Source of the DNA: an uncultured Odoribacter sp.
Lineage (GTDB): Bacteria > Bacteroidota > Bacteroidia > Bacteroidales > Marinifilaceae
DNA length: 64,000 bases
Direction: 5' to 3'
Assembly (NCBI GenBank): GCA_900541415.1
Contig: UQJP01000009.1
Span: 1-64,000, forward strand
The position numbers and the translations under genes were made by a program. Below the pieces are notes generated by a model. The model had not been told where the DNA came from, made no database searches, and worked only from the letters and a program-made list of their open reading frames with translations. The first letter of the stretch is position 1. Each line of letters opens with the position of its first letter. Below, piece by piece: positions 42,532 through 50,520 of this stretch.

Positions 42532-42652
42532 TCGTTTGATAGTTGTTGTGTTATATTATTGATAAATAGTGGTTTATTTGGTTTGGTATATAAATTGATG
42601 ATGTTAAAAAATAATACAATATAAGTCTGAAAATAAATAAAAATTAAAATCT

Positions 42653-44977
42653 ATGAAACAGTATTTCCGTTTTTTTATAAGAGGTATGATGCGATGGAAA
42701 GAGGTTTCGGCCTTAGCTTTGGGAAGCTTGAGTATAGGTATTGCTGTGGTGGTGTTGATCGGTTTATGGGTACAGGAGGAATTTAGTTTTGACCGTTTTC
42801 ATGAGGATAGTGATTATATTTATCAGGTGTATACTTATGCTCACGGGGAAAAGGAATCGGTGGGGACTTTCCGTCAACTTGGCGATAACATGAAAGATCG
42901 GTTTCCCGAAGTGCAGAAGATATGCCGGACTGTTAGAAGAAGCAATGATTATCGGATTAATAAACAATTATTTCAGGAGGTTAGAGGGATTCAGGGCGAT
43001 GGAAATTTCTTTTCTTTTTTCTCTTTTCCGTTAAAAGTGGGTGATGTCCGGACTTGTCTGGACGCTCCCAATAAAATAGTGATCAGCGAATCGTTGGCGC
43101 AAAAATGGTTTCCGGGGCAAGATCCTATCGGACGGCTGGTGGAAGGCGAGAAAATGAACTGGCAGGTTTCTGCCATAATGAAGGACATTCCTTATAATAG
43201 CCATATACAAACCGATGTGGTTATGCCTTTTTATGATAGGGCAGCCCAGCCGAATTGTCCTTCCAATATGTTTACCACTTATTTATATATGACCGATGCT
43301 TCCCGTATCGGGGAGGTGGAACAAAAACTTACGCAGGTGAATTGGGAAACCAATAGCCTGATGGAAGAAATGAAGCAAGAAATCAGATTACAACCTTTAA
43401 AGGATGTTCATTTCGGTGGCTTACAATCCGATCATACCGGCAGTAAATCATTGGTCATCACATTGGGATTGACGGCTTTTGCCATATTGCTGATTGCCTG
43501 TATCAATTTTATCAATCTTTTCATCGCCACCTCTTTTATGCGGGTGAAGGAAATAGGGGTAAAGAAAACGTTTGGAGCGGGAAAAAAACAGTTGGTCAAA
43601 TCGTTTTATGCAGAAACGATTGCTTACGTCGTGTTTGCTACGGGAATCGGATTTTTGTTGGCGGTACTTTGTCGGCCTTTGTTCAATCGCCTGGCGGACT
43701 ATCAGTTGATGATCGGATTCGATTCGCCGTGGTTATATGTTTTCCTGGGCGGCGTGATTGTTGTTACCACCCTGATAGCCGGCTCTTACCCTGCTTTCTA
43801 TATGACGCGTTTCGGTGTGATCGACACGGTGAGCAGGCAGTTCCGGGGGAAAAGATTGTCATATTTCCAAAATTCATTGCTGATTTTGCAATTTACGGTG
43901 TCGATCGCCTTTCTCATCATGATCTTTTTTGTCCATAAACAGGTGAACTATGTGGTGGATTATGACCTTGGATTTAATAAGGAAAATATTGTTTATATGC
44001 CTGCCGAAGGGGATATGTTTGATCATTATGATGCCATCCGGGCAGAACTTTTAAGAAATCCCCGGATTAAGGAAGTTTCTTTCCGGCAAGGGATTCCTAT
44101 GCGGTGGGCGGACGGTTATCCTATTTTACGTCCCGGAAGCGGGGAGCGTTTCCAGTTCGAACTTTGCCAGATTAAACCGAATTTTTTGGATATGATGGGA
44201 ATTGAAGTGGTTGAAGGAGAAAATCCGTTTTATAATGAACAAGTGAAGAATCAGGTGTTGATCGATGAAAAAGGAGTACAGGTGCTGGATTTAAAAGAAC
44301 CCATCGGAACGAGGCTGAATATATGGGGAATGAATTTTGTGGTGAAAGGAGTGGTCCGTTCCACTCAAAATAAAATTCTGAAGAATAAAAATCCGACTCC
44401 GCTTCTCTATATGCCTATTTTTGAAAATATGGCCGATCTCTATACTTTTTATTTTATGTGCCGGGTGGAAGGGAATCCCCGGGAAGCTATCGACGTTATG
44501 GAAAAGCAATGGCAACAATTTGTGCCGGATATGCCTTTTTCATACGGTTTCCTGGATCAGGCTTATGCTGAATTGTATGAGTCGGATTTGCGTCTTGCCA
44601 AAATATTCCTGTGTGCTTTGGTGATCATGGTGCTGCTGAGTGTTGCAGGGTTATTTGCCGTGGCTTATTATAAAAGCGAACGTCAATTGAAAGATATTGG
44701 GATCAGGCGGGTAAATGGTGCTACCGGGTGGGATCTTTTGATACTGCTGAATACCGGGTTTATGTATCTGGTAGGCATAGCCGTGGCCATAGGATTCGTT
44801 TTGTCTTATTATTTTGTGTCCTGGTGGCTGGAAGATTTTTCGGTGCGAACCTCACTGAGTTGGTGGATATTTATCGGAGCGGGCTTGATTGCTGCCGTTG
44901 TGGCGCTGACTACGGTGTGCACACAGGTAATCCGGGTCATCAGAATCAGTCCGGTTAAGATTTTGAAGAGTGAATAA
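42653..44977 (+). CDS. MacB/FtsX-type ABC transporter permease
   Basis: A 774-residue inner-membrane protein with the Bacteroidota layout of an N-terminal membrane helix (about 20-42), a periplasmic MacB_PCD domain (about 50-270), three FtsX helices (about 265-400), a further helix and second periplasmic domain (about 410-640), and three last FtsX helices (about 650-765). It belongs to ABC exporters or mechanotransmitters that move lipoproteins, peptides or signals across the envelope. No ATPase gene lies beside it in the window, so the partner ATPase is elsewhere. It is a single gene with an AT-rich 5' region; function not assigned. Confidence 0.9.
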   Translation: MKQYFRFFIRGMMRWKEVSALALGSLSIGIAVVVLIGLWVQEEFSFDRFHEDSDYIYQVYTYAHGEKESVGTFRQLGDNMKDRFPEVQKICRTVRRSNDYRINKQLFQEVRGIQGDGNFFSFFSFPLKVGDVRTCLDAPNKIVISESLAQKWFPGQDPIGRLVEGEKMNWQVSAIMKDIPYNSHIQTDVVMPFYDRAAQPNCPSNMFTTYLYMTDASRIGEVEQKLTQVNWETNSLMEEMKQEIRLQPLKDVHFGGLQSDHTGSKSLVITLGLTAFAILLIACINFINLFIATSFMRVKEIGVKKTFGAGKKQLVKSFYAETIAYVVFATGIGFLLAVLCRPLFNRLADYQLMIGFDSPWLYVFLGGVIVVTTLIAGSYPAFYMTRFGVIDTVSRQFRGKRLSYFQNSLLILQFTVSIAFLIMIFFVHKQVNYVVDYDLGFNKENIVYMPAEGDMFDHYDAIRAELLRNPRIKEVSFRQGIPMRWADGYPILRPGSGERFQFELCQIKPNFLDMMGIEVVEGENPFYNEQVKNQVLIDEKGVQVLDLKEPIGTRLNIWGMNFVVKGVVRSTQNKILKNKNPTPLLYMPIFENMADLYTFYFMCRVEGNPREAIDVMEKQWQQFVPDMPFSYGFLDQAYAELYESDLRLAKIFLCALVIMVLLSVAGLFAVAYYKSERQLKDIGIRRVNGATGWDLLILLNTGFMYLVGIAVAIGFVLSYYFVSWWLEDFSVRTSLSWWIFIGAGLIAAVVALTTVCTQVIRVIRISPVKILKSE

Positions 44978-45022
44978 TTGGTAAATTTCGGTGCCTATTC
45001 TTCGGTTTTCATTATTTTATCG

Positions 45023-45030
45023 TATTTTTG
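45023..45030 (+). promoter_or_regulatory. possible -7 element before slyD-like gene
   Basis: TATTTTTG fits TAnnTTTG, 25 bases before the ATG. No good -33 box. Confidence 0.35.
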
Positions 45031-45055
45031 TAACTAAACTAATTAAAAATATAGA

Positions 45056-45616
45056 ATGATTACAAAGAATAAGGTCGTAGCCGTGAGCTACGAATTGAAG
45101 ACCGAACCGGACGGGGATATTCTGGAAAAGGCCGGAGCCGACCAACCATTGGAGTTTATTTGCGGACAGGGGCAGACCTTGGAATATTTTGAAATGAATC
45201 TGCTTGATAAAAAGCCGGGAGATAAGTTCGATTTCAAAATTCCGTCGGTAAATGCTTATGGAGAGGTGAACGAAGATATGATTGTGGATTTACCGAAAGA
45301 TATATTCAAAGAAGTAGAAGCCGAAGATATGGTTGTAGGTAATACTTTACCTATGATGGACAGTATCGGACGTAGATTGGAAGGAAAAATCATTTCTATC
45401 GGTGAGGAAGAAGTGCAGATTGATTTTAATCATCAGCTGGCTGGGAAAGACCTTTATTTCACCGGGGAAGTCCTGACTGTGCGCGACGCTACGGACGAAG
45501 AGCTGGAAGCTCTGCATTCCCACAAATGCGGCGGTTGCAGCGGATGTGGATCGCACGAGGAAGAGGGATGCTGCGGATCCGACGACAGCGGTTGCGGATG
45601 CGGCGGTTGTCATTAA
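45056..45616 (+). CDS. SlyD-like FKBP peptidyl-prolyl isomerase with Cys/His tail
   Basis: A 186-residue FKBP-type isomerase/chaperone of the SlyD group: FKBP half-domains at about 1-70 and 120-150 with the inserted flap (about 70-120, DMIVDLPKD). The last 33 residues hold eight Cys, four His and several Asp/Glu, a metal-binding tail like that of SlyD, which binds nickel or zinc. Cytosolic. A terminator lies between it and aroC. Confidence 0.93.
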   Translation: MITKNKVVAVSYELKTEPDGDILEKAGADQPLEFICGQGQTLEYFEMNLLDKKPGDKFDFKIPSVNAYGEVNEDMIVDLPKDIFKEVEAEDMVVGNTLPMMDSIGRRLEGKIISIGEEEVQIDFNHQLAGKDLYFTGEVLTVRDATDEELEALHSHKCGGCSGCGSHEEEGCCGSDDSGCGCGGCH

Positions 45617-45641
45617 ATTATTGAAATCGTATTGAAACAAA

Positions 45642-45678
45642 GCAGGGCGCAGGCGTTACGTGTACGCCCTGCATTTTA
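45642..45678 (+). terminator. terminator after slyD-like gene
   Basis: GCAGGGCG (45642-45649) pairs with CGCCCTGC (45665-45672), with an alternative inner GGCGT/ACGCC pairing, followed by ATTTTATTTTA. The aroC start is only 15 bases beyond the stem. Confidence 0.75.
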
Positions 45679-45687
45679 TTTTATCGT

Positions 45688-46767
45688 ATGGCTGGTAATA
45701 GTATAGGAAAACTTTTTCGTCTGACCTCTTTTGGGGAATCGCACGGAATGGCTGTTGGCGGAGTGATCGACGGATGCCCTGCGGGCGTTGTTTTATCGGC
45801 AGAGCTGATTCAGCACGAACTGGACAGGCGACGTCCCGGACAGTCGGATGTTTCTACACCCCGGAAGGAAGCCGACCAGGTTGAAATCCTGTCCGGAATT
45901 TTCGAAGGGAAATCCACCGGAATGCCTATTGGCTTTATGGTGCGTAATTTGAATCAGAATAGCAAGGATTATAGCGATCTGAAAGATTTATATCGTCCTT
46001 CCCATGCCGATTACACCTGGCAGCAGAAATACGGTGTACGGGATTACAGGGGAGGTGGACGGTCTTCGGCCCGGGAACATATCGCCCGGGTGGTTGGAGG
46101 GGCTGTCGCCCGTCAGGTACTTGCAGGATTCGGCATCACGATTCAGGGATATACTTCGCAGGTGGGTGATATTTGTTTGCCTTACCCTTACCGGGAAGTC
46201 GAACTGGAAAAGACGGAATCGAACATTGTTCGTTGCCCGGATGCGGCTACGGCTGAAAAAATGATTGCTTTGATCCGTGAAGTGAAGGAGCAGGGCGATA
46301 GCGTGGGCGGAGTGGTTAGCTGTGTGATACAGGGAATGCCTGCCGGGTTGGGAGAGCCTGTGTTCGACCGTTTTCAGGCAAGGCTTGCCCAGGCTGTCAT
46401 GAGTATCAATGCAACGAAAGGGTTTGAATATGGAATGGGGTTTGCCGCAGCTTCGATGCGCGGAAGCCAGCATAACGATCCTTTTGTGATGAAAGAAGGA
46501 AAGATCAGGACAGAGACTAATTTGTCCGGTGGCGTACAGGGAGGTATCACCAATGGGGAAGATGTATATTTCCGGGTGGCATTTAAGCCTGTGGCGACGA
46601 TTATGCAAAAACAGGACACGGTTACCCGTTCGGGTGAAGAGGTGGAGTTTGAAGCCCACGGACGCCATGATCCGTGCGTTGTGCCCCGTGCCGTTCCGGT
46701 GGTGGAGGCGATGGCGGCTATGGTCGTGCTCGATTTATTGCTGGAAGCCGGATTTTGGGGTAAATAA
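45688..46767 (+). CDS. aroC: chorismate synthase
   Basis: Last step of the shikimate pathway: converts 5-enolpyruvylshikimate-3-phosphate to chorismate, with reduced FMN as cofactor. The 359-residue protein shows the signature stretches FGESHGMAVGGVIDG (residues about 11-25), RPSHADYTW and RGGGRSSARE near 125, and the C-terminal RHDPCVVPRAVPV. Full length. It lies just before the trp operon, which consumes chorismate, but the 58-residue gene and the trp promoter separate them, so they can be regulated apart. Confidence 0.97.
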   Translation: MAGNSIGKLFRLTSFGESHGMAVGGVIDGCPAGVVLSAELIQHELDRRRPGQSDVSTPRKEADQVEILSGIFEGKSTGMPIGFMVRNLNQNSKDYSDLKDLYRPSHADYTWQQKYGVRDYRGGGRSSAREHIARVVGGAVARQVLAGFGITIQGYTSQVGDICLPYPYREVELEKTESNIVRCPDAATAEKMIALIREVKEQGDSVGGVVSCVIQGMPAGLGEPVFDRFQARLAQAVMSINATKGFEYGMGFAAASMRGSQHNDPFVMKEGKIRTETNLSGGVQGGITNGEDVYFRVAFKPVATIMQKQDTVTRSGEEVEFEAHGRHDPCVVPRAVPVVEAMAAMVVLDLLLEAGFWGK

Positions 46768-46792
46768 GGTATAAATTTTTAAAACATAGATT

Positions 46793-46969
46793 ATGTATAG
46801 CGCGTTGTTATTTTCTTTCCTGTACTTCTTTGTTTGTTGTGTGGGGATTGCATTCGGAGTTTGTCTGATTGTCGGGCTGTTCAGGTTTCTTGCTCTGAAA
46901 AAAGAGCAGAATCAGTTGTTTAAGGAATATATTTTGTTCTTGAAAGAAAAAAAGCAATGCGGAGATTAA
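46793..46969 (+). CDS. 58-residue membrane protein, unknown
   Basis: A short reading frame, ATG to TAA, that begins 25 bases after the aroC stop. The product has a long hydrophobic segment (about residues 3-33, LLFSFLYFFVCC then IAFGVCLIVGLF), enough for one or two membrane helices, and a charged C-terminal helix (ALKKEQNQLFKEYILFLKEKK) that would face the cytoplasm. No family recognised. It may share the aroC transcript; the trp promoter starts 17 bases after its stop. Confidence 0.6.
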   Translation: MYSALLFSFLYFFVCCVGIAFGVCLIVGLFRFLALKKEQNQLFKEYILFLKEKKQCGD

Positions 46970-46986
46970 TTTTTCTTTCCAAAGTG

Positions 46987-47017
46987 TTTGTTTTTTGAAA
47001 AATAGTTTTCATCTTTG
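46987..47017 (+). promoter_or_regulatory. trp operon promoter
   Basis: TTTG (46987-46990), exactly 19 bases, then CATCTTTG (47010-47017), one base from TAnnTTTG. Transcription would begin near 47024, about 19 bases before the leader peptide ATG. Confidence 0.65.
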
Positions 47018-47042
47018 CTGCACTAAAAGTAGAAAAAAGACA

Positions 47043-47117
47043 ATGATTACATTACTGACAAATAAAGCATGGTGGTGGCGCCTTTCCGATTTAACCGGTG
47101 GGACGCATGCTCTATGA
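47043..47117 (+). CDS. trpL: trp operon leader peptide (three tandem Trp codons)
   Basis: A 24-codon reading frame, ATG to TGA, lying between the trp promoter and the attenuator. Residues 10-12 are Trp-Trp-Trp (TGG TGG TGG at 47070-47078), the hallmark of a ribosome-sensing leader for tryptophan. With plenty of charged tRNA-Trp the ribosome reaches the stop at 47115 and covers the segment 47095-47101; when Trp is short it stalls at the Trp codons and leaves this segment free to pair with the 5' arm of the terminator. No function is expected for the peptide itself. Confidence 0.85.
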   Translation: MITLLTNKAWWWRLSDLTGGTHAL

Positions 47118-47194
47118 AATCTGGTCAGGTGATGAAATAAATACATTCATTCAACAGTATAAGAGGCTATCGGAACACCGGTAGCCTCTTTTTT
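47095..47194 (+). promoter_or_regulatory. trp attenuator (antiterminator and terminator)
   Basis: Terminator: 47161-47173 pairs with 47178-47190 over 13 pairs (one G-U), loop AACA, then a T-run 47189-47194. Antiterminator: CCGGTGG at 47095-47101 can pair with CTATCGG at 47167-47173 (seven pairs, two G-U), and CTCT at 47110-47113 with AGAG at 47162-47165. Both antiterminator pieces lie where a ribosome at the leader stop codon would cover them. Folding energies were not computed. Confidence 0.8.
47161..47194 (+). terminator. intrinsic terminator of the trp leader
   Basis: AAGAGGCTATCGG / CCGGTAGCCTCTT stem, four-base loop, followed by TTTTTT. It ends 25 bases before the trpB start codon. Confidence 0.9.
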
Positions 47195-47219
47195 GTCGTA
47201 TCAAAATTTTAAAAGATAT

Positions 47220-48407
47220 ATGAAAAACTTTAATGTAAACAATGACGGTTATTATGGCAGGTTCGGAGGGGCTTATGTTCCAGAGATCTTACATGCCAAT
47301 GTTGAAAATTTGCGGAATGCTTATCTGCAAATGATCGGGGACGATTCTTTTCAAAAAGAATTTCACGATTTACTGCGTGACTATGTGGGACGTCCCAGTC
47401 CGTTGTATTATGCCCGCCGTTTGAGCCAGAGATACGGTGCGAAAATATATTTGAAACGGGAAGACCTGAATCATACCGGAGCACATAAAATCAATAATAC
47501 GATCGGACAAATCCTGTTAGCCCGCCGGATGGGAAAAACGCGGATTATCGCTGAAACCGGAGCGGGGCAGCACGGAGTGGCAACGGCAACGGTGTGCGCC
47601 CTGATGGATATGGAATGTGTGGTGTATATGGGAGCCACCGATGTTGCCCGGCAACAACCGAATGTAGAGAAAATGGAAATGCTGGGGGCTACGGTTATTC
47701 CGGTGGAAAGCGGGAATAAGACGCTGAAAGATGCTACCAACGAAGCGATTCGCGACTGGTGCTGTAATCCCAGGGATACTTATTACATTATCGGCTCTAC
47801 GGTGGGGCCGCATCCGTATCCCGATATGGTGGCGCGTTTCCAGTCGGTGATCAGTCAGGAAATGCGCAAGCAGTTGCTGGAAAAAGAAGGACGGGAAGAG
47901 CCGGATTACGTGATCGCTTGCGTGGGAGGCGGAAGCAATGCTGCCGGAGCTTTTTATCATTTTCTGCACTCTCCCCAGGTGAAGCTGATTGCTGCGGAAG
48001 CGGCGGGAAAAGGGGTAGACAGCGGAGAATCGGCTGCAACGATTCATCTGGGAAAAGAAGGTATCATTCATGGCAGCCGTACTTTGGTGATGCAGACGGA
48101 GGACGGGCAGATCACAGAGCCTTACTCCGTATCGGCCGGATTGGATTATCCGGGGATCGGTCCTTTGCATGCTTATCTGTCGGATGAAGGTCGGGCAGAA
48201 GTGTTGGCGGTGACCGATGACGAGGCGCTGGATGCCGCTTTCCGGTTGACTTCTATGGAGGGGATCATTCCCGCGCTGGAATCGGCGCATGCGCTTGCCG
48301 TGCTCGAAATGAAGAAATTCAATCCGGAAGACGTGGTGGTGATCAATCTTTCGGGACGGGGAGATAAAGATATGAAAACCTATATCGATACAAAAAGTAA
48401 AAGATAA
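47220..48407 (+). CDS. trpB: tryptophan synthase beta chain
   Basis: Joins indole and serine to form tryptophan; pyridoxal phosphate enzyme that works with TrpA. The 395-residue protein has FGGAYVPE near the N-terminus, the cofactor lysine Lys90 in HTGAHK, GAGQHGVA and the phosphate-binding GGGSNA near residue 235. ATG at 47220 is chosen; an in-frame TTG at 47193 lies in the terminator and is not credible. First structural gene of the trp operon, directly controlled by the attenuator. Confidence 0.97.
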   Translation: MKNFNVNNDGYYGRFGGAYVPEILHANVENLRNAYLQMIGDDSFQKEFHDLLRDYVGRPSPLYYARRLSQRYGAKIYLKREDLNHTGAHKINNTIGQILLARRMGKTRIIAETGAGQHGVATATVCALMDMECVVYMGATDVARQQPNVEKMEMLGATVIPVESGNKTLKDATNEAIRDWCCNPRDTYYIIGSTVGPHPYPDMVARFQSVISQEMRKQLLEKEGREEPDYVIACVGGGSNAAGAFYHFLHSPQVKLIAAEAAGKGVDSGESAATIHLGKEGIIHGSRTLVMQTEDGQITEPYSVSAGLDYPGIGPLHAYLSDEGRAEVLAVTDDEALDAAFRLTSMEGIIPALESAHALAVLEMKKFNPEDVVVINLSGRGDKDMKTYIDTKSKR

Positions 48408-48429
48408 TATAGCTGCGGGACCTCTATGG

Positions 48430-48475
48430 GCGTGTGGGTACGCTAAAGAAAATGATCGTGGAATGGAGGTTTCTC
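48430..48475 (+). other. possible hairpin between trpB and trpE
   Basis: In the 90-base gap, ACCTCTAT just after 48420 can pair with ATGGAGGT near 48464-48471 (one G-U). No T-run follows, so it may protect or process the message rather than terminate it. Weak. Confidence 0.3.
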
Positions 48476-48497
48476 ATAGCTTAAAAATTATAATCGT

Positions 48498-49898
48498 ATG
48501 AAACATCATTTGAGGATTGTTACGAAGACTATTCCGGCGGATTTACAAACTCCGGTGGGTATATATTTAAAAGTGCGGGATTTATTTCCCCAGTCGGCTT
48601 TGCTGGAAAGTTCCGATTACCACACCACTCAAAACAGTTTTTCGTTTATCGGAGTGGAGCCTTTGGCCCGTTTTGCCGTGGTAGGAAATTCCATTTGTTA
48701 CCGTTATCCTGACGGGCAAGAGGTTTCGGAAGAAATTACCCCGGATAAAGATGTGGTCGAGGCTTTGAAGGCTTATATCGCTTCTTTTCAGACAGAAGAA
48801 AACCCGACGGGCATAAACGGTTTTTTCGGCTATACGGCTTATGATGCCGTGAAATATTTTGAAGCGGTGAAGATACAGCCGAAAGAAGAACAATTCCGGG
48901 AAATACCGGACATGATGTATATCCTTTACCGTTTTATTATCGTGGTGAATCATTTTAAGAATCAGGTGACAATTGTCGAGAATCTGCCGGAAGGGGAGGA
49001 ATCGCGGTTGGATGCCCTGATTGGGGTGATTCATAATAATAATATCGCCCAGTATGGCTTTGAGGTGTTGGACGATGTGACATCGCCGCTGACAGACGAT
49101 GAATATAAGCAAATGGTGGAAAAAGGAATCCGCCACACCAAACGCGGAGATGTGTTCCAGATCGTTCTGTCGCGCCGTTTCAGCCGGGGTTTTCGGGGCG
49201 ATGATTTCAATGTTTACCGGGCACTGCGCTGTGTGAATCCCTCTCCTTATTTGTTTTATTTTGATTTCGGCGGTTTCCGGATTTTCGGATCTTCCCCGGA
49301 AACGCATTTGAGGGTTGCCGGCGGAAAGGCTTATATCGATCCGATAGCCGGAACATTCAAACGTACGGGCGATGATGTGCGCGATTCGGAATTGGCCAGG
49401 CAATTGCTGGCCGACGAAAAAGAAAATGCGGAACACATTATGCTGGTCGATCTGGCAAGGAACGATCTGAGCCGGGGAGCCGGGAATGTGCATATCGACT
49501 TTTTACGTCAAATACAATACTATTCGCATGTGATTCACATGGTTTCCCGGGTTAGTGCGCAGGTTACGGAACAAACGGACGTTTTGCGTTTGTTTGCCAA
49601 CACTTTTCCGGCGGGAACGCTTAGCGGGGCGCCCAAGGTAAGGGCGATGCAGCTGATCGATGAAATTGAACCGCACAGCCGGGGAATATACGGAGGATGT
49701 ATCGGGTATATCGGTTTTAACGGAGAGTTGAATCAGGCGATCACGATCCGCAGTTTTCTGAGCTATGGCAATCGGCTTTATTCACAGGCGGGAGCCGGGA
49801 TTGTGGCGCACTCAAAGCCTGAAAGTGAATTGCAGGAGTTAAATAATAAACTGGGAGCGTTGATGAAAGCTCTGGAGTATGCCGAATGTTTTTGCTAA
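48498..49898 (+). CDS. trpE: anthranilate synthase component I
   Basis: Uses chorismate and ammonia (from TrpG) to make anthranilate, the first committed step of tryptophan synthesis. The 466-residue protein has the N-terminal Trp-binding domain with LLESS (residues about 35-39), the feedback-inhibition motif, and the C-terminal chorismate-binding domain with QIVLSRRFS, FGSSPETHLRV, PIAGTFKRT, LVDLARNDL and FPAGTLSGAPK. Expected to be inhibited by tryptophan. The trpG gene follows seven bases downstream, so translation may be coupled. Confidence 0.96.
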   Translation: MKHHLRIVTKTIPADLQTPVGIYLKVRDLFPQSALLESSDYHTTQNSFSFIGVEPLARFAVVGNSICYRYPDGQEVSEEITPDKDVVEALKAYIASFQTEENPTGINGFFGYTAYDAVKYFEAVKIQPKEEQFREIPDMMYILYRFIIVVNHFKNQVTIVENLPEGEESRLDALIGVIHNNNIAQYGFEVLDDVTSPLTDDEYKQMVEKGIRHTKRGDVFQIVLSRRFSRGFRGDDFNVYRALRCVNPSPYLFYFDFGGFRIFGSSPETHLRVAGGKAYIDPIAGTFKRTGDDVRDSELARQLLADEKENAEHIMLVDLARNDLSRGAGNVHIDFLRQIQYYSHVIHMVSRVSAQVTEQTDVLRLFANTFPAGTLSGAPKVRAMQLIDEIEPHSRGIYGGCIGYIGFNGELNQAITIRSFLSYGNRLYSQAGAGIVAHSKPESELQELNNKLGALMKALEYAECFC

Positions 49899-49905
49899 AA
49901 AATGA

Positions 49906-50478
49906 ATGAGTATGGAAAAGATATTGATATTTGATAATTACGATTCGTTTACCTATAACATTGTGCATCTCGTAAATGAATTGGGATATGCGACGGATGT
50001 TTTCCGCAATGATAAAATCTCGCTGGAAGAGGTGGGACGTTACGATAAGATTATTCTTTCACCGGGACCGGGTGTTCCCGCCGAAGCCGGAATATTGATG
50101 GAGGTGATCCGCCGTTATGCGCCTACCAAACGGATTTTGGGTGTTTGCCTGGGAGAGCAGGCCATTGGGGAGTGTTTCGGTGCGAAATTGCTGAATTTGC
50201 CGGAAGTGTTTCACGGTGTGTGTACGCCCGTAAAGGTGGTTGCTCCGGAGAAAATGTTTGAAGGATTGGGAGATACGTTCGAGGTAGGGCGTTATCATTC
50301 CTGGGTGGTCGGTCGGGAGGATTTTCCCGATTGCCTGACTGTTACGGCGGAGGATGCCGAAGGCAGAATCATGGCACTTGCCCATAAAACGTATGACGTG
50401 CGCGGGGTACAGTTTCATCCTGAATCCATCCTGACTCCTGCCGGGAAAGAAATGATGAAGAAATGGATCGAGGGATAA
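49906..50478 (+). CDS. trpG: anthranilate synthase component II (glutamine amidotransferase)
   Basis: Hydrolyses glutamine and feeds ammonia to TrpE. The 190-residue class I amidotransferase has FDNYDSFTYN, SPGPG, the nucleophile Cys in LGVCLGEQAIGE (the usual His after Gly is Glu here), and the His-Glu pair in VQFHPESI. It could also supply PabB in folate synthesis, as some TrpG proteins do. ATG at 49906 or 49912 both fit. Seven bases after trpE. Confidence 0.95.
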   Translation: MSMEKILIFDNYDSFTYNIVHLVNELGYATDVFRNDKISLEEVGRYDKIILSPGPGVPAEAGILMEVIRRYAPTKRILGVCLGEQAIGECFGAKLLNLPEVFHGVCTPVKVVAPEKMFEGLGDTFEVGRYHSWVVGREDFPDCLTVTAEDAEGRIMALAHKTYDVRGVQFHPESILTPAGKEMMKKWIEG

Positions 50479-50520
50479 AGTGGCGGTTACGAAGATAAAA
50501 TATGAATAAAGAGAAAGACA

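Noticed and set aside
47193..47219. TTG start for trpB
   Set aside because: It lies in the T-run of the attenuator; the ATG at 47220 matches the family N-terminus.
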